Source: Paramacrobiotus metropolitanus
Lineage: Eukaryota > Tardigrada > Eutardigrada > Parachela > Macrobiotidae
Assembly (NCBI RefSeq): GCF_019649055.1
Contig: NW_026570476.1
Span: 1 to 64,000 of the forward strand
Length of the DNA: 64,000 nt
Reading direction: 5' to 3'
This document shows positions 31,058 through 42,542 of this stretch, piece by piece (the stretch's first letter is position 1; every line of letters starts with the position of its first letter). Below the pieces are notes generated by a model. It did no database searches. It was not told the DNA's origin and saw only the letters and a program-made list of their open reading frames with translations. The translations under genes and the position numbers were made by a program.

Positions 31058-33218
31058 ATGGACGCAACTCCACGCTGTTTTCGAGAACGGCAATCGCCTA
31101 ACACCCGCGAGATTAATTACGGTAATACGGTGCTGGTGCAGCGCGACAACGGTGTTTGGTGGTTGGGATACGTTCAGGATATTAACGGCGATAATTTCTT
31201 CGTTGACTTCGATGCCATAAAGGTCAGCGCCCAATGGATTCATTCCAAACACATCTGGCCACATCGTTTCTTCAATATTGCACAGTCAGACATCTCGTCC
31301 CTTCACGTGGCGCTGCATGATGAGGATGGCGGGCCGTTGGTCTGCCGACCAGCCACCAAGCTTCGAAGTTTAACGCGGATTTTCTACGCGGTTCGCCCGG
31401 CCAATTCGGCCTCCACCTGTATCGTACTCGCATCACAGTTAATTATAAAACTGCCGGCAGTCGCCTCGGAACCAAGTTTCTTCGCCAGGACCAGCGGACT
31501 AATGTACCGGAAACACGTCGTAAAGTTTAAGGAAGCGCACCGCTTGCGTGGGGTGGATTTCATGCACGAGTTCCTGACTCGTGCATGCCGCTTGACCTTG
31601 GGCGCTGGCGACCATCCGTGTGATGCCAGTTGCCGGTTTTACACGTTCCAGTATTATGCCGACACGTTTACGTTTTACTGTGCCGGGATGCACGCCCAGA
31701 CTGCTCAGTATCGTTGCAATCTCGGTTGTCGTGGGTTTGTGCGAGCGGGAAGCGATACGGTCACCTTCGTCCTGGCCGAATGGCACGGTGACGCCGGACA
31801 GCGCAGCATGTTCTGGAACGAAGAGGCCCTAGACGAAGCTTGCCGGAACTACCTGATGGAGCAGCAATGGAGAGATTCCGTTACCCTGAATATGGGAAAC
31901 TACGGCATTGGATTATTGCTGCGCGCCGGGCACGGTAATGAGATCATACGCATAAAACGATAATCATGGTTCATTGTTTGAAAATTGTATTTTATTGTAC
32001 ATTCATCAGCGTTCATTATGATGGCAATGGAATATATCGGATTCAACAGGGAAATCTCCTTCAGTGCCCTTCCTTATCCAATAATGGCGAATATTCTCCT
32101 TAATCTGGATGTAATCACGCAGTTACGCACAACCCGGTAAGTCAGCTACACAGGTTTACAAACAGCTAGTAAGTATGTATCGTAATACCGATTATCGTTT
32201 TGCTATCCAGTTATCGAATTGTCATCATATGTATGTTGATCGCGAGAGCGTTTTCATCTGTTTCTTGCTGTCGATCAGGGTTTGCTTTCTGTGGGCTCGT
32301 CTTTTGGTTGAGTACAACAGGAACCGGCACATCATCGTGGATCTTCGACCGCTGTGTCCTCCAAAACCGTGGTACATGGACCTACCCTTGATCACCTAGC
32401 ATGCGAGTACAAATTCGTCACGTTGCTGGATCGTGCTGTCGTCGGAAAGACACGAATAATGGCGCTAATTGAGGATGGATGGCATTCTGATTACTTTTGC
32501 CGCTTCTCGCCGTCCTGGCTCAGGATCATTAATGCAGTGGTGGCAGGGAAGGGTGTTCGTCTGCAAAAGATTATCCTCAAGGATGGCTGTGAACACTTTT
32601 TGGACGGTGCCTTACTGGGAATTAACCTCAACCAAAAGAGCGGGAAATATCAGTGTAACACGCTGAGGAGCTGGGGGAGCGTCTGCACCGAATTAGTGCT
32701 GCTGAACTACTACGCGACGCATCCGGCCGCTAACCCACCAGTCGTGGCCTCGTTGTTCTACGATGCCGCGTGGATAAACCAGATGAAAAATCCAGTGAAT
32801 TATGCAAAGCACTCACCAGTGTGCCTTCCGTATCTGCGCTTTCCACGCGACAGAACCGGCGGCTGAACAGTGTCGCCGCTTCCTAGCCGCTATCAACGAC
32901 CACTGCCCGGCCGTTCCCCCACGTGTCTACGAAAAGGTCACAGCTGTGCATGCGCGCTGGCTGAATACGTTACCGTATCCGGAGGGGTGGAGCGCTATTC
33001 GTCGATTCTTTAAACTGTGAGTATTATCAAAACTGCTGCCGTGAAATTCGAGCGGTACGCCGCATACAAGTGACCATGTTGCCTTTGTTGCCAGGTTCAG
33101 CGCTTTCTATCCCGAGCACACTGCAGCGTGGTGGGATGCAGTGGACTTGCGAGGACTAGATGTGGCTCTGCTGAGTCGGTTTGTCCTGCATATGTTGGAC
33201 GGATGTTATACAGACTGA
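31058..33218 (+). pseudogene. F3: F-box/Tudor-like family member (type B), two frameshifts in exon 3
   Basis: Exon 1 31,058-31,934 is open from MDATPRCFRE and holds the Tudor-like NYGNTVLVQRDNGVWWLGYV and the middle domain (GCRGFVRAGSDTVTFVLAE). Exon 2 32,010-32,136 gives the clearest F-box start (ALPYPIMANILLNLDVITQL), completed by RVCFLWARLL in exon 3 (32,279-33,016). Exon 4 33,095-33,218 encodes AAWWDAVDLRGLDV and stops at TGA. Introns are 75, 142 and 78 bp with GT-AG ends. Two single-base shifts in exon 3 (about 32,385 and 32,840) make the copy non-functional as written. I chose the ATG at 31,058 because the same TCGCCATG context begins F7 and F11. Upstream in-frame ATG 31,031 adds only an unconserved peptide. 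Confidence 0.8.
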
Positions 33219-33534
33219 GGAGGGATTTTCGGAACACCTTTAAAAACATTGGGTGTAATCAGTGTTCCCTATCCTTCCGCTGAAATGCGGCCTTCGGATT
33301 GTATATTTTGGTTTTTGTTAAGATTTTTTCATTCACCTTTCAATCAGTGCCACAACTGGGAACCTGAAGAATAAAGCCTGCAATTATTTCCCAAAAACAC
33401 CATCAAATGCTAAACATTTAATGGCGTCGTGTGCTTATCAACACACCGTTATTTAAACAATTACTGCTAAACCAAGTGTGAGCTCAGTAATGCGGCAATT
33501 TACAACAAAAGGTCATCATCATTGTTGAATGTCT

Positions 33535-33960
33535 TAGTAGAAAACATCGAGCGCGGCAAAGGTTAGCTTGTTTAACACAGACAAATCCATTTGTCGCTAA
33601 TCCACGTTATCCCAGGACTCCGGACGGCCGTCGACATGAGCGCCATTGAACCAACTCAAGAAAAATCTCCCGGTTTCAGCAAGTCGGTTAAAGTAATACA
33701 TAAAATATTTGCCGCTGCTCTACTCACATCTGAAAGAAACTGCGAATCCAAGTCCACTGTCCGGGATAGGCCAGCGTCTGGCACCCACCGCGCATGCACC
33801 GTCGTGACTTTTTCCAGTACCCGCTGCGTGACAACCGGGCAGCTGTCGTTGGCCGCGGCTATGAAGCGTTAACACTGCTCCGCGGCGGTTGCCGTGCAGC
33901 GGAACGCACAAAGGGAATGACCACATCCAGACGACCTTCGTAGTCACCCCACATAAACGC
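33535..33960 (-). pseudogene. F4: 3-prime remnant of a type A family member
   Basis: Minus strand: 33,950-33,725 matches the end of exon 3 (a VVIPFV-like block, a shifted NDSCPVVTQRVLEKV block and an HARWV-like block) with frame changes, and 33,640-33,540 matches exon 4 (ESWDNVD, stop, RQMDLSVLNKLTFAALDV) with an in-frame stop. Exons 1 and 2 are absent. A decayed fragment lying 3-prime of F3. Confidence 0.7.
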
Positions 33961-35443
33961 TTCCTCGTTTTGCGCGTCCATCATTTCAGCCGTGGAGAAC
34001 TGCATGAGCAACAGAGACTTTATGCCCGGCGCTCCTTCTCGGTGATGAGTTCAGTTTGAATCTTAATGTAATGGTCCTTCAGCAGGGAAGAAATTTTCAG
34101 CAGAGCATCCTTGTGGTTTCCACTTTCCAGTGCTTTCCCGACATTGGAGGTTTTACTCGATACATTATACGCTTCTTGCAGCACGTTTGACAAAACGTTG
34201 GCCGGTTCAACAAAAGAAAATCAACTTGTTTAACACAGACAAATCCTGAATGTATTCCCGTGTTGAAAATGTCGAGTGTAGCATCAGATGGACGGGGTAA
34301 AAAAAAAGCATCAGATGGACGGGGTGGCGTGGAATCTCTTAAAAGGAACACAAGTGGTAATGCGCTGGCTGTGGCGACGCACTATACCTAAGCGCTTTAT
34401 ACATGAGCGCGGAAGAAGGGAACGTTAAGGTCGATCAGGATTTAATATCATACAGGAAAGCCTTTGACAGGGAGGAATAGGTCGGGAAGGAAAGCATTTG
34501 TCTACACTCTGTCTCAATCTTTTTCCAGCTGGTCAAGCTGGAAAGTCGTTGAGTGCGGGCAAGTTTGGCTTTGCTATTGCCCAGAATGATAATCCATCTT
34601 GTTGAAACAAGAATCCAGAGGTCGTTAAATCTTGGGTGGAGCTTATCTGAACAAGTTTCGGAGAATAGTTGGCGCCGTTATAAGAGCGCATACAAGGCAC
34701 AAGCATTACCCAAATATTCACAGAAAGCGGACTAAGGATGACCCTGTTTTATATCAGGTGACAGACAGAACGTTCTATGCATCAACGTCCATTCCGAATT
34801 TCCGCGAGTTTTTCGTAGTTCTTCACAATGACCAGCGGTAGACAGATGTCCTTCAGTTTCAACCTCTCACGAAATTCGCCCACAGTGTGCAGGAAACGGC
34901 TACTTTTTTCGAACATCTACAAAGGGATCATTGGTACGGGTACTTTTCCTTGACCGTGAACGCTGCAGCTCAGCCTGCAGACCGCGTACGTCGAGAAACG
35001 TAGTCATCAAACATCGTCGTCAATCGGTACGGTGACTGGCAGTATTTCAATGTTTAAGATGATGTCTCGGTTGGCTGCGTCTTTCCGCAGAAGAACTCTC
35101 CATGGTGCGCAGACACTGTTGAAGGCATTGCTGAAAGTAAGAGGATGCACATTGAATAACTTTGCGTCACAGTCTTAATCCCTTAAGAGAATGGTTAAGA
35201 GTTATGAATGATATCATTTGGTTAAAGTAAAGTGACCCGGTTCATGGTAATTCGTTTATCTGCACGAAAACTTTCACTTTCGCGCACTCCCAAACCCTTT
35301 TTTGCTTTGTTTTATGACATTCTGTAGAAATCTTTTTTATTCGGCAACAGCCTGTACTCAATGCCAGGAAGCCTGCGCAAATTTAAACTATTTAAAATAA
35401 TTGAATTTAATCATTGAAAAAACATCCAAAATCTTTAGTATCA
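33961..35443. other. Intergenic, no confident feature
   Basis: An 18-bp duplication (AGCATCAGATGGACGGGG) occurs near 34,280-34,322, and an 18-bp echo of F4 exon 4 (TTGTTTAACACAGACAAA) near 34,228. No domain-bearing frame. Confidence 0.35.
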
Positions 35444-35927
35444 TTACGAGCGCGCAGCGTGCCCAAAACGGCCGCTGCATTTCCTCTGACTACTGCCAGG
35501 CTTAAACGCTGTCTCAAAAGCCGTAGATTGAGGTTCCCCGGTTACTTTGCGGATCTTCCGGCCGACGAAACGAATCAGCTCCGCAAAAGACACTCCAAAT
35601 GTCCCGAAAGTCTCAACTGCCAGAGGATAGAAGATATATCCCAACTCTTCTACGAAATCGTATTTCCCGCGCTTACTGTTTTCAGCCATTTGTGCTACGC
35701 TCCCGGCTTTTCTCGAGCTAGCGTTCACTTGAGACACGGCCACGGTGTCCCAGCTTGTCGCATCCCACACCACCGCCTTGCCGTCACGCACAGGAATCAG
35801 GGTCATACCGTCAGGTCGCTTGCGTGGCGATCTGACAGTCTGGAAGGCTCGCTTTAACACGGATAGCCCGCGGTCTCCAGACCACGCTTAGTCTCGTTGT
35901 TCAGCTCGACATGGCGCGACCACCTAC

Positions 35928-37046
35928 CAGTGATGTCCCGTTTACAATTTTTCATGTCCCGACCGCACTTTCCCGTTCAAAACTTTCCCGCACCCGCTCC
36001 CGCACCCGAGCGCTCGGACAGTCCCGCACCACGCTCCGACTCCCGATTTTCAATAAAATAATTTTTTAACAATGTTATTGTTACAGCCTTTTTTGTTAAA
36101 ATGTCTCAAGTATGCCATACGTTTGGAAAATTACTATTTTTTCAACCTGCATCGTAAATCTTACTTTTAAGAAATTTCACCCTTAGCTTGAAACCTTACA
36201 ATTTATTATCACCGTCAACTATTCAACTTTCTCTTACCACTGACATTTAAATCACCATCTAACCGCCGTTTATTAATACTACAAAACAGTAATCTCTCGA
36301 AATGCTGATCCGAAGTTTTTAATCTCCTGTTACTGAGCAAAATTCCCGCAACACTAAACATCCGTTCGACGTCAGCGGTCGTTGCTGGAGCGCATAAAAC
36401 TTGTTTGGCAAGAATTTTCAAACGTGGCCTTGCTTTAGAGCTTTGCTTTTAAAACGTGGCCTTTTCAACCCAGCCTTGCTTTAGAGCAATAAAAGAACAA
36501 TCTTCAGATCCTTTGAAATCTTGGGAGTTAAAATTAACTAACTCTAAACTCCCGATAACACGTTTGATCTCCACTTTACAGTCTACAGTCTCTGGCCAAA
36601 AAGTTAAAAACAGGTGGCAGTAAAATTGAATTTTCGTTAATTCCAATGCCAAGGCACGAGACAAAGCGCGATACTGGAAGTGTGAAAGTTACGGTACTGA
36701 AAGTGTATTGCAGTCTGCAGGCCGCCAGCCAGCGGCAATGGGATTACAACAGCTACTGGAATGCGGAGCAGTGGAATTAGTTACAGCAAGTTACTGCTAC
36801 ATGCTACGGTGGCTTGCTTACACGATAATTTTATAATTTCTAATTTGCAAATAATTTAATTTTTCATCATTCAAATAAATCCCGAGTTTTTCCGAGCAGC
36901 GGGCGGGCGTACTTATCAAGCTTTAATCCCGACCGCACCCGATCCGAGCAGAAAGTCTCCCGCACCGCTTTCCGAGCAAAAGCGGGTGCGGGGTGCGGGA
37001 AATTCCCGTGATTTACCGAGCCCGTGAAAAAAACGGGACATCACTG
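35928..37046. mobile_element. hAT-family DNA transposon derivative (1.1 kb)
   Basis: Terminal inverted repeats begin CAGTGATGTCCCGTTT at 35,928 and at 37,046 on the other strand. The 8-bp target duplication CCACCTAC flanks it (35,920-35,927 and 37,047-37,054). Eight-base duplications and CA-type ends are diagnostic of hAT. GC-rich subterminal repeats (CCCGCACCCG-like) sit at about 35,985-36,035 and, inverted, 36,945-37,010. Only the C-terminal part of a transposase remains, so the copy is non-autonomous. Confidence 0.93.
36215..36421 (-). pseudogene. hAT transposase C-terminal dimerisation domain remnant
   Basis: 68 residues with the hATC signature: a short-helix start, CAPATTADVERMFSVAG, then LLSNRRLKTSDQHFERLLF. 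The upstream RNase H-like catalytic part is missing. Lies within the terminal repeats described for 35,928-37,046. Confidence 0.85.
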
Positions 37047-37570
37047 CCACCTACCCTTGCTGCTTGAAGAAGACAAGCCATGATGACCGTTTATTTCTAC
37101 ATTGCTTCCGCAATTTACACAGTCGTGTTCCTCCACAGCTGGAAGTCCAAAACGGAGGGCAACGCCAACTCTTACCTCTTCGTCACGAAGGAATGTGCGC
37201 AGATTTGGTGCCGGGAGTGCATTTAACCAAGCGCCGGAGTCACGATGCAGAGCGGCCAGCAGCACAGCTTTATCGGTTTCGTTCGTGGCGGCTAACAACA
37301 GCGTCGACAGCACACCGTCAATCATTGGACGATCCCAGGCCCGTTGAAACTTCCTGTTCTCTTCTGCAGGTGGTTCACACTTAGTCGTGTCGGTCCACTG
37401 CCGCAGTCAATACACTGGCATAAATAGTCAATACACTGGTATTCTGTAGTCAATACATTGGCATAAATACATACATGCCTACGGGACAGTCTTGTAAACA
37501 TAAGAGTTGGCAAAAATCTGTTTACCTGTATTGGATCGTCATCGTACAGCTGTGCATGTCCCCGGGAGAA

Positions 37571-37800
37571 GAAGCGGTGAGGCCACAGATGTCGAGCGTG
37601 GATCCATTCTGCACGGATTGTGTTGCCATTGACGTCAATGAAGACCTAGTCGCCGTCAACGTCTTGAACGTACCCCAGTCACCATTGACCGGTTTCGCGC
37701 TGCACAAGCACCGTGTAACAATAGTTTATCTTGCGCTCAGCTGCATGTTTCTGCCATCGCTGACAGTACTGCGGTTTGGCGTTCATATTCATGCCAACAA
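37571..37800 (-). pseudogene. F5: orphan exon 1 fragment of the F-box/Tudor-like family
   Basis: On the minus strand a start-like MNMNAKPQ leads to KINYCYTVLVQRETGQW, then a TGA where the family has Trp, LGYVQDVDGD, a TAG, and AEWIHARHLWPHRF. Two nonsense changes and loss of everything downstream mark it as dead. The INY form before the Tudor-like motif is closer to type B. Confidence 0.7.
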
Positions 37801-38267
37801 TAACTTTCTTTCCGTCCCCTAACACTATACAGACGTCGTTGATTTTCACTTTTCACATTTGGTTATTTAAAAAATTGTTATTCAGTATCATGATTTATGT
37901 ACATAGCTCTTGTTATAGTATCCCTTATATGTACGTTGGCCATTCATTTCTCGGATTTTTTTCAATAAACATGAGCTTGTACGCCTAATCGTTTTAATTT
38001 CAAATTAATAAACCCTTCAAAGCCAGGTATATTCGTATGAAACCAATCAACAAACATGCAACGAAATCACATACATAGCTGGTGACGGAGACGCTAGGTC
38101 GATATGAAAAATAACGAGCGTTGTAACGGGAACACTAACAGCCGAAATACAGTATTTGGGCGTGTCGTTTGTTATGCTACATGCGTCGGCGCGAAGGTCA
38201 CGGCTGCCGGTTCTCACGCTGTTACAGCGTGGAAGAAGCGTTTCTGGAGATATCCGTTGTAGTTACT

Positions 38268-41200
38268 TCATTTTTTATAGTAAACGTCCAGTGCAGCAAA
38301 CGTAAGCTTATTCAGCAGCGTCAAATCCAGTTGGCGTAAGTCGATATAATCCCAGTGCTGTGGGCTGCCGTCAGCACGAACAGCGTTAAACCTAATTATA
38401 AAGAAGAGCGGATTAATTTCGCTGCTTCGATGTACAATGGTTTAAGCCTCTCGCTTTACTCACAAGTGAAGAAAGCTGCGAATTCCCGCCCACTGCTCAG
38501 GATAGACCAATTTCCGCACCCAGCGCGCATGTATCGCGGTGACTTTTTCCAATACTCGCTGCGTAACGGCCGGACAGTTGTCATTGGCCGCGGCTAAAAA
38601 GCGTTGACACTGCTCCACAGTTGACTCCGTATAGCGGAAGCGCAGTAACGGAATCACCGCATCCAAGCGTTCTATATCCGATTGCGACAAGAATGTCCGT
38701 TCCGCTTCCGGCCAAGTTAAGCCTTTCTGGTAGAGCGACTGCAGCAAAGACCTGAAAGCGGACCGTTCTGAGGCGGTGTAGTTAATCAGGACCAGCTGTT
38801 CACACACCGAAATCCAACCTGACAGCGTCCGGCATTCGTAGTGCCCAGTCTGAATATTGTCTCGCAGGTTCAGGAACGGAGTACCAATATATGAAGGGTT
38901 CTCAGTGCCGTTCTTGATGACGAGTAGCGGCAGGCGGAGGGCATTCTTGCCCAGTGCATCCACGATGTGGTGCATTCTGCACGCGAACGTGTTGTCAGAA
39001 CAATCGTGGTTTCGCTCATCATGTGTTCGTTCATCCACCAACGCCACTGCTCGTGTGCACGGAGCAATGCTGCGCTCCAGCAGCGTGGAGAATTTATATT
39101 GTTCATTGGCGCTGAGCTGTGCAGCTACGTTCCAATCCCACGGTGACCATACTGGAATTGGTTGAATGACGAAAATTACGTTACGCTTGCCAACCGGTTC
39201 CCCCACCACACATCTCCACAGCGCACACACTCTGCAAAACGACAATTAGGCAAATATGCTAAGTAGCAATAATGGGCAAAAACAAATTCCGCCAACAGAG
39301 TCAGACTATCGGATAGCGCGCAGAGGCAATTCTGCCCTTCAAGCAAGCTCGCCAAAACACTAGAGTAGAAGTATGACTAATGCCTCCGGCTGAGAATGTT
39401 ACGTTATAAACTTCACTAGCGTTATGTACTGCCCCCAGGCACTGTACGTAGCTAAGTTTAACGTAGAAATCCCGAAGTGGATTTTAAGACTTTATTTACG
39501 AAACTCGAAGTGGATTTTAAGGCTTTATTTACGACACAATTCAAGTGACTGCTAGATGACTTCCAGTGGACTAAACCAGAGTGGACTATCTAGCATTGGC
39601 AAGCTTGGCGCTTATATAGCCACATTCGGGTAAACATCCCCATTAAGAAACTTCTGGAAACTTCCAAAGTATTCGATCACTCAATAAGAACATTAAAACG
39701 GCATGACAAGAGATACAGAGAAGACTGGAAATCTGTCAATTCAGGTCTTATCAACTTATGCCCAAATACAGAACTAACTGATATTCTCTCAGTTCTCTTT
39801 GTGGCTAATGATCTTGTTTACGCCAGGCTGTATCTTAATACAGCTCACATGGGGCTTTTGCGGCTGGTCACAAGAAGAACGATGCAGCAAAAACTACACT
39901 ACGGCGGTTTTTGCATTGTAGACACTTCCACAAAGCGCATTCGTGTACCGTACACCAGAGACAGGGTATTTCTCTGCGTTGCTCCACATTAGAAAAGTTG
40001 ATAAATTTTATTGCTCTTGCGCACAACTTGTATGAGAGCAACGATTATCAAGTAATTAATTTTCGAAAAGTCACCTGCAACAATGCGAAGAGCGCCGTGT
40101 CTCTGCAGCTGACTTACTGGCTGGTCCGTAACTGAGTAGCCACATCCAAGTCCCACAGGACACAGCCCAGAACCGCAACCGGAAGCGTGTGGATGTGCAT
40201 CTCTTTTTGCTCTACAACAACGTCCTCTTACTAGTAAAAATTGTGGTCGGTATAAGTATAACGCAGCTGAATTTGAAGAGTAATTTTTCACTTGCACTAG
40301 CATTGTACAATTCTTTATTCATGCTGCTGCCTAATTGATGAGGCTTCGGTGGTTTAGCTATCAATCAGTATTTAACTCGGCTAGAGATTAACTGAAATAA
40401 ATTAGTCGAGTACTAAATTATTTAGTATCGGGTATTGTCAAATGGCAACATGACCACCACAGCCTTACTCACCCTGCTGGAAAGGAATCATTTTGCAGTT
40501 CTCCGCTATCGCCCCGACTTTTGGTGTCAATTCCCTCGACTGCTGTTCGGAGAGATGACGCTGGCACGCTTCTTTCAAAGAATCAGTCGTCCAGAACATG
40601 CTGCACGCGGCGGGGTCAGCGTGCACTTCGGCGCAGATGAATGTCACCGTGTCAAGTGCAGCACGGACAAACACCCGAACACTAAACTCGTGCTCCCCTT
40701 CCGTAGGGCTATGCTGTCGCGAGCAGTAGAAACGAAATCCTCCCCCGTAAATCACGCAGATGCTAAATCGACAACTGTCTTTACTCTGCGAGTTGCCACA
40801 AGCCCGCACTAGCCGGCATCTCCAAACCAGAAACACTGGCATAAACTGTACGTGACGCAGAAGATGCGCCTGTGGAAATCAACCATATGTTTCCGGTAGA
40901 CGAGTCCGTCACGCCTTCCGAAAAAACTCGGCTCGTCATCCGCGGTCGGCAGTTGGCAATGAGTTGCCGCACCGGCACAATGCGGCGGTCTGGTGAATTA
41001 CCCAAGCGAACAACACAAAACATGCAGGAAAGGTCCTCCAGGATAGTGGCGGGCCGGAAGACCAGCGACCGCCGTCTTCGTCTCGCAGCGCCACGTGCGC
41101 GGAAGAGTCAGTCAGTAGTGGTCGATCAAAATGTTCGATGAAGTGATGCGGCCACAACTGCTTAGAGTGAATCCATTCCGAACGGACTGTGGTGGCATCG

Positions 41201-41349
41201 AAGTCAATGAAGAAATAGTCGCCGTCAATATCCTGAACGTATCCCAGCCACCATTGGCCGTTATCGCGCTGCACCAGCAACGTGTTCCCGTAGTTCATGT
41301 CCCGCGCACCCGAGCGCAACTCACGGAAGTAGCGTAATGTGCCGGGCAT
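38268..41349 (-). pseudogene. F6: F-box/Tudor-like family member (type A), exon 1 frame-shifted
   Basis: Exon 1 41,349-40,473, exon 2 40,211-40,118 (94 nt), exon 3 39,231-38,464, exon 4 38,391-38,268; introns 261, 886 and 72 bp, all GT-AG. Start MPGTLRYFRELRSGARDMN. F-box TLPVAVLGCVLWDLDVATQL plus VCALWRCVV is fully open, as are exons 3 (TESTVEQCQRFLAAANDNCP) and 4 (HWDYIDLRQLDL). Exon 1 needs three single-base frame corrections (about 41,068, 40,975 and 40,880), which together return to the original frame; its total length of 877 nt equals that of F3. Head-to-head with F7. Confidence 0.82.
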
Positions 41350-42542
41350 GTCGATGAGAGATGTGCAAATAATCTAAAATTTAATATGGCGAGTCCACTG
41401 ATTCCACGTGACTGAACTGGCCGTGCTTGCTAAACGTTTCCGAAGCAACCGGCTTTAGTAGAGGAGCTAGAGACCGTATATACAAAGTATATACAAACAG
41501 ACTGTATATACGAAGCTACAGACTGTATTACGAAGGCCTTATCACACAAGCAGTTTTAAAACGAAAAGGTTATTGATATGGTACGATGGAATATACAGGA
41601 TAACAAATTGCCAAACCAAAGGAAACTAATTCTTTCACAAGAAAGCACAGGCGACAGACACGCTACAGTTTACTCCACTAGAGCACCATAAAACAGCACC
41701 ATAAAACTTCATAAAAGAATCGTAACTGAGTAAATAAGTAGCAACCACGGCGCCACGAAGACGCCGGTCTTCTGCTTCGACTGGTCTGCCCTATTTCTTT
41801 CTATTTCGGTTTTGCATTGAAAATCACTGGCAAGAAGATACACAGAGGCGTCTTTGCCCTCGCTTAAAGCCACGAGAATAGACCTGTTCTAATGGCATTG
41901 CCTTGCTCTCTTCAGTTCCGAGCCCTTTCTGTAATTAGGAAATGCCTCTTATTTGGATGGTGTCGATTTCTGTCATATTGGCAAAGAATGACAGATTACG
42001 ATCTCACTTTTGCCTCAACCCACGTAGCCCAGGGCCCTCGCTAAAGTTCGCACATTGGCTCGAGTTTCGCGTACTTAACGCGAAGTGGCTAGCGAAATTT
42101 AAAATAATTCCCAAAAAATAAGTATGGCCTACCTATCTTGAAGGCCATTCTTTATTCTATCTAGTACACTATCCAGCACTAACATAACATTTTTCTTTAA
42201 AAAGTAAAAAAATAAAGTTTGGATAGTAGTTAGGGGTGCTTATGCAGCAGACAGCAAAACTGCCGGTTGCGCTACACTTATGGTAAGACAGGGCACTTCA
42301 TTCAGTCGCTGCCGCATAATCATTTGTTAGCATTAACGTAATGTTCCCCGTTGTCTGGAACAGCTGGGGGTAATTAGCAGGCTCGTTCGGATCACTCAAA
42401 CAAGGATAAGGATTTCCTAAGGTCGGCTTGGGTAACTTAATTTGGATTTATTAACCACATTACACAAGAGATGATTACAGTACTGCAAGGCAAAATGGAA
42501 AACTGACATCTGCCGGTGCCTGCTGGATATTTTCTCATCGCC
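41350..42542. other. Intergenic spacer between divergent F6 and F7
   Basis: 1.2 kb containing both 5-prime ends of a head-to-head pair. No recognisable promoter element or coding frame. A short ACTGTATATACGAAG-type duplication occurs near 41,490-41,540. Confidence 0.4.

Larger units (their letters stand above)
35444..37384 (-). pseudogene. LINE (non-LTR retrotransposon) C-terminal remnant, split by a hAT element
   Basis: Minus-strand pieces 37,325-37,055 and 35,927-35,444 match consecutive parts of the LINE at 47,763-50,186: first SGAWLNALPAPNLRTFL and a C-x2-C/HHGLS zinc-like motif (HDCVNCG, GHHGLS), then RPDGMTLIP, VVWDATSWDTVAVSQV and the VETFGTFG block near the C-terminus. These are the post-RT conserved blocks of the LINE polyprotein. 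The copy lacks RT and has stops between the blocks. The gap is exactly the hAT insertion with its 8-bp target duplication. Confidence 0.75.
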
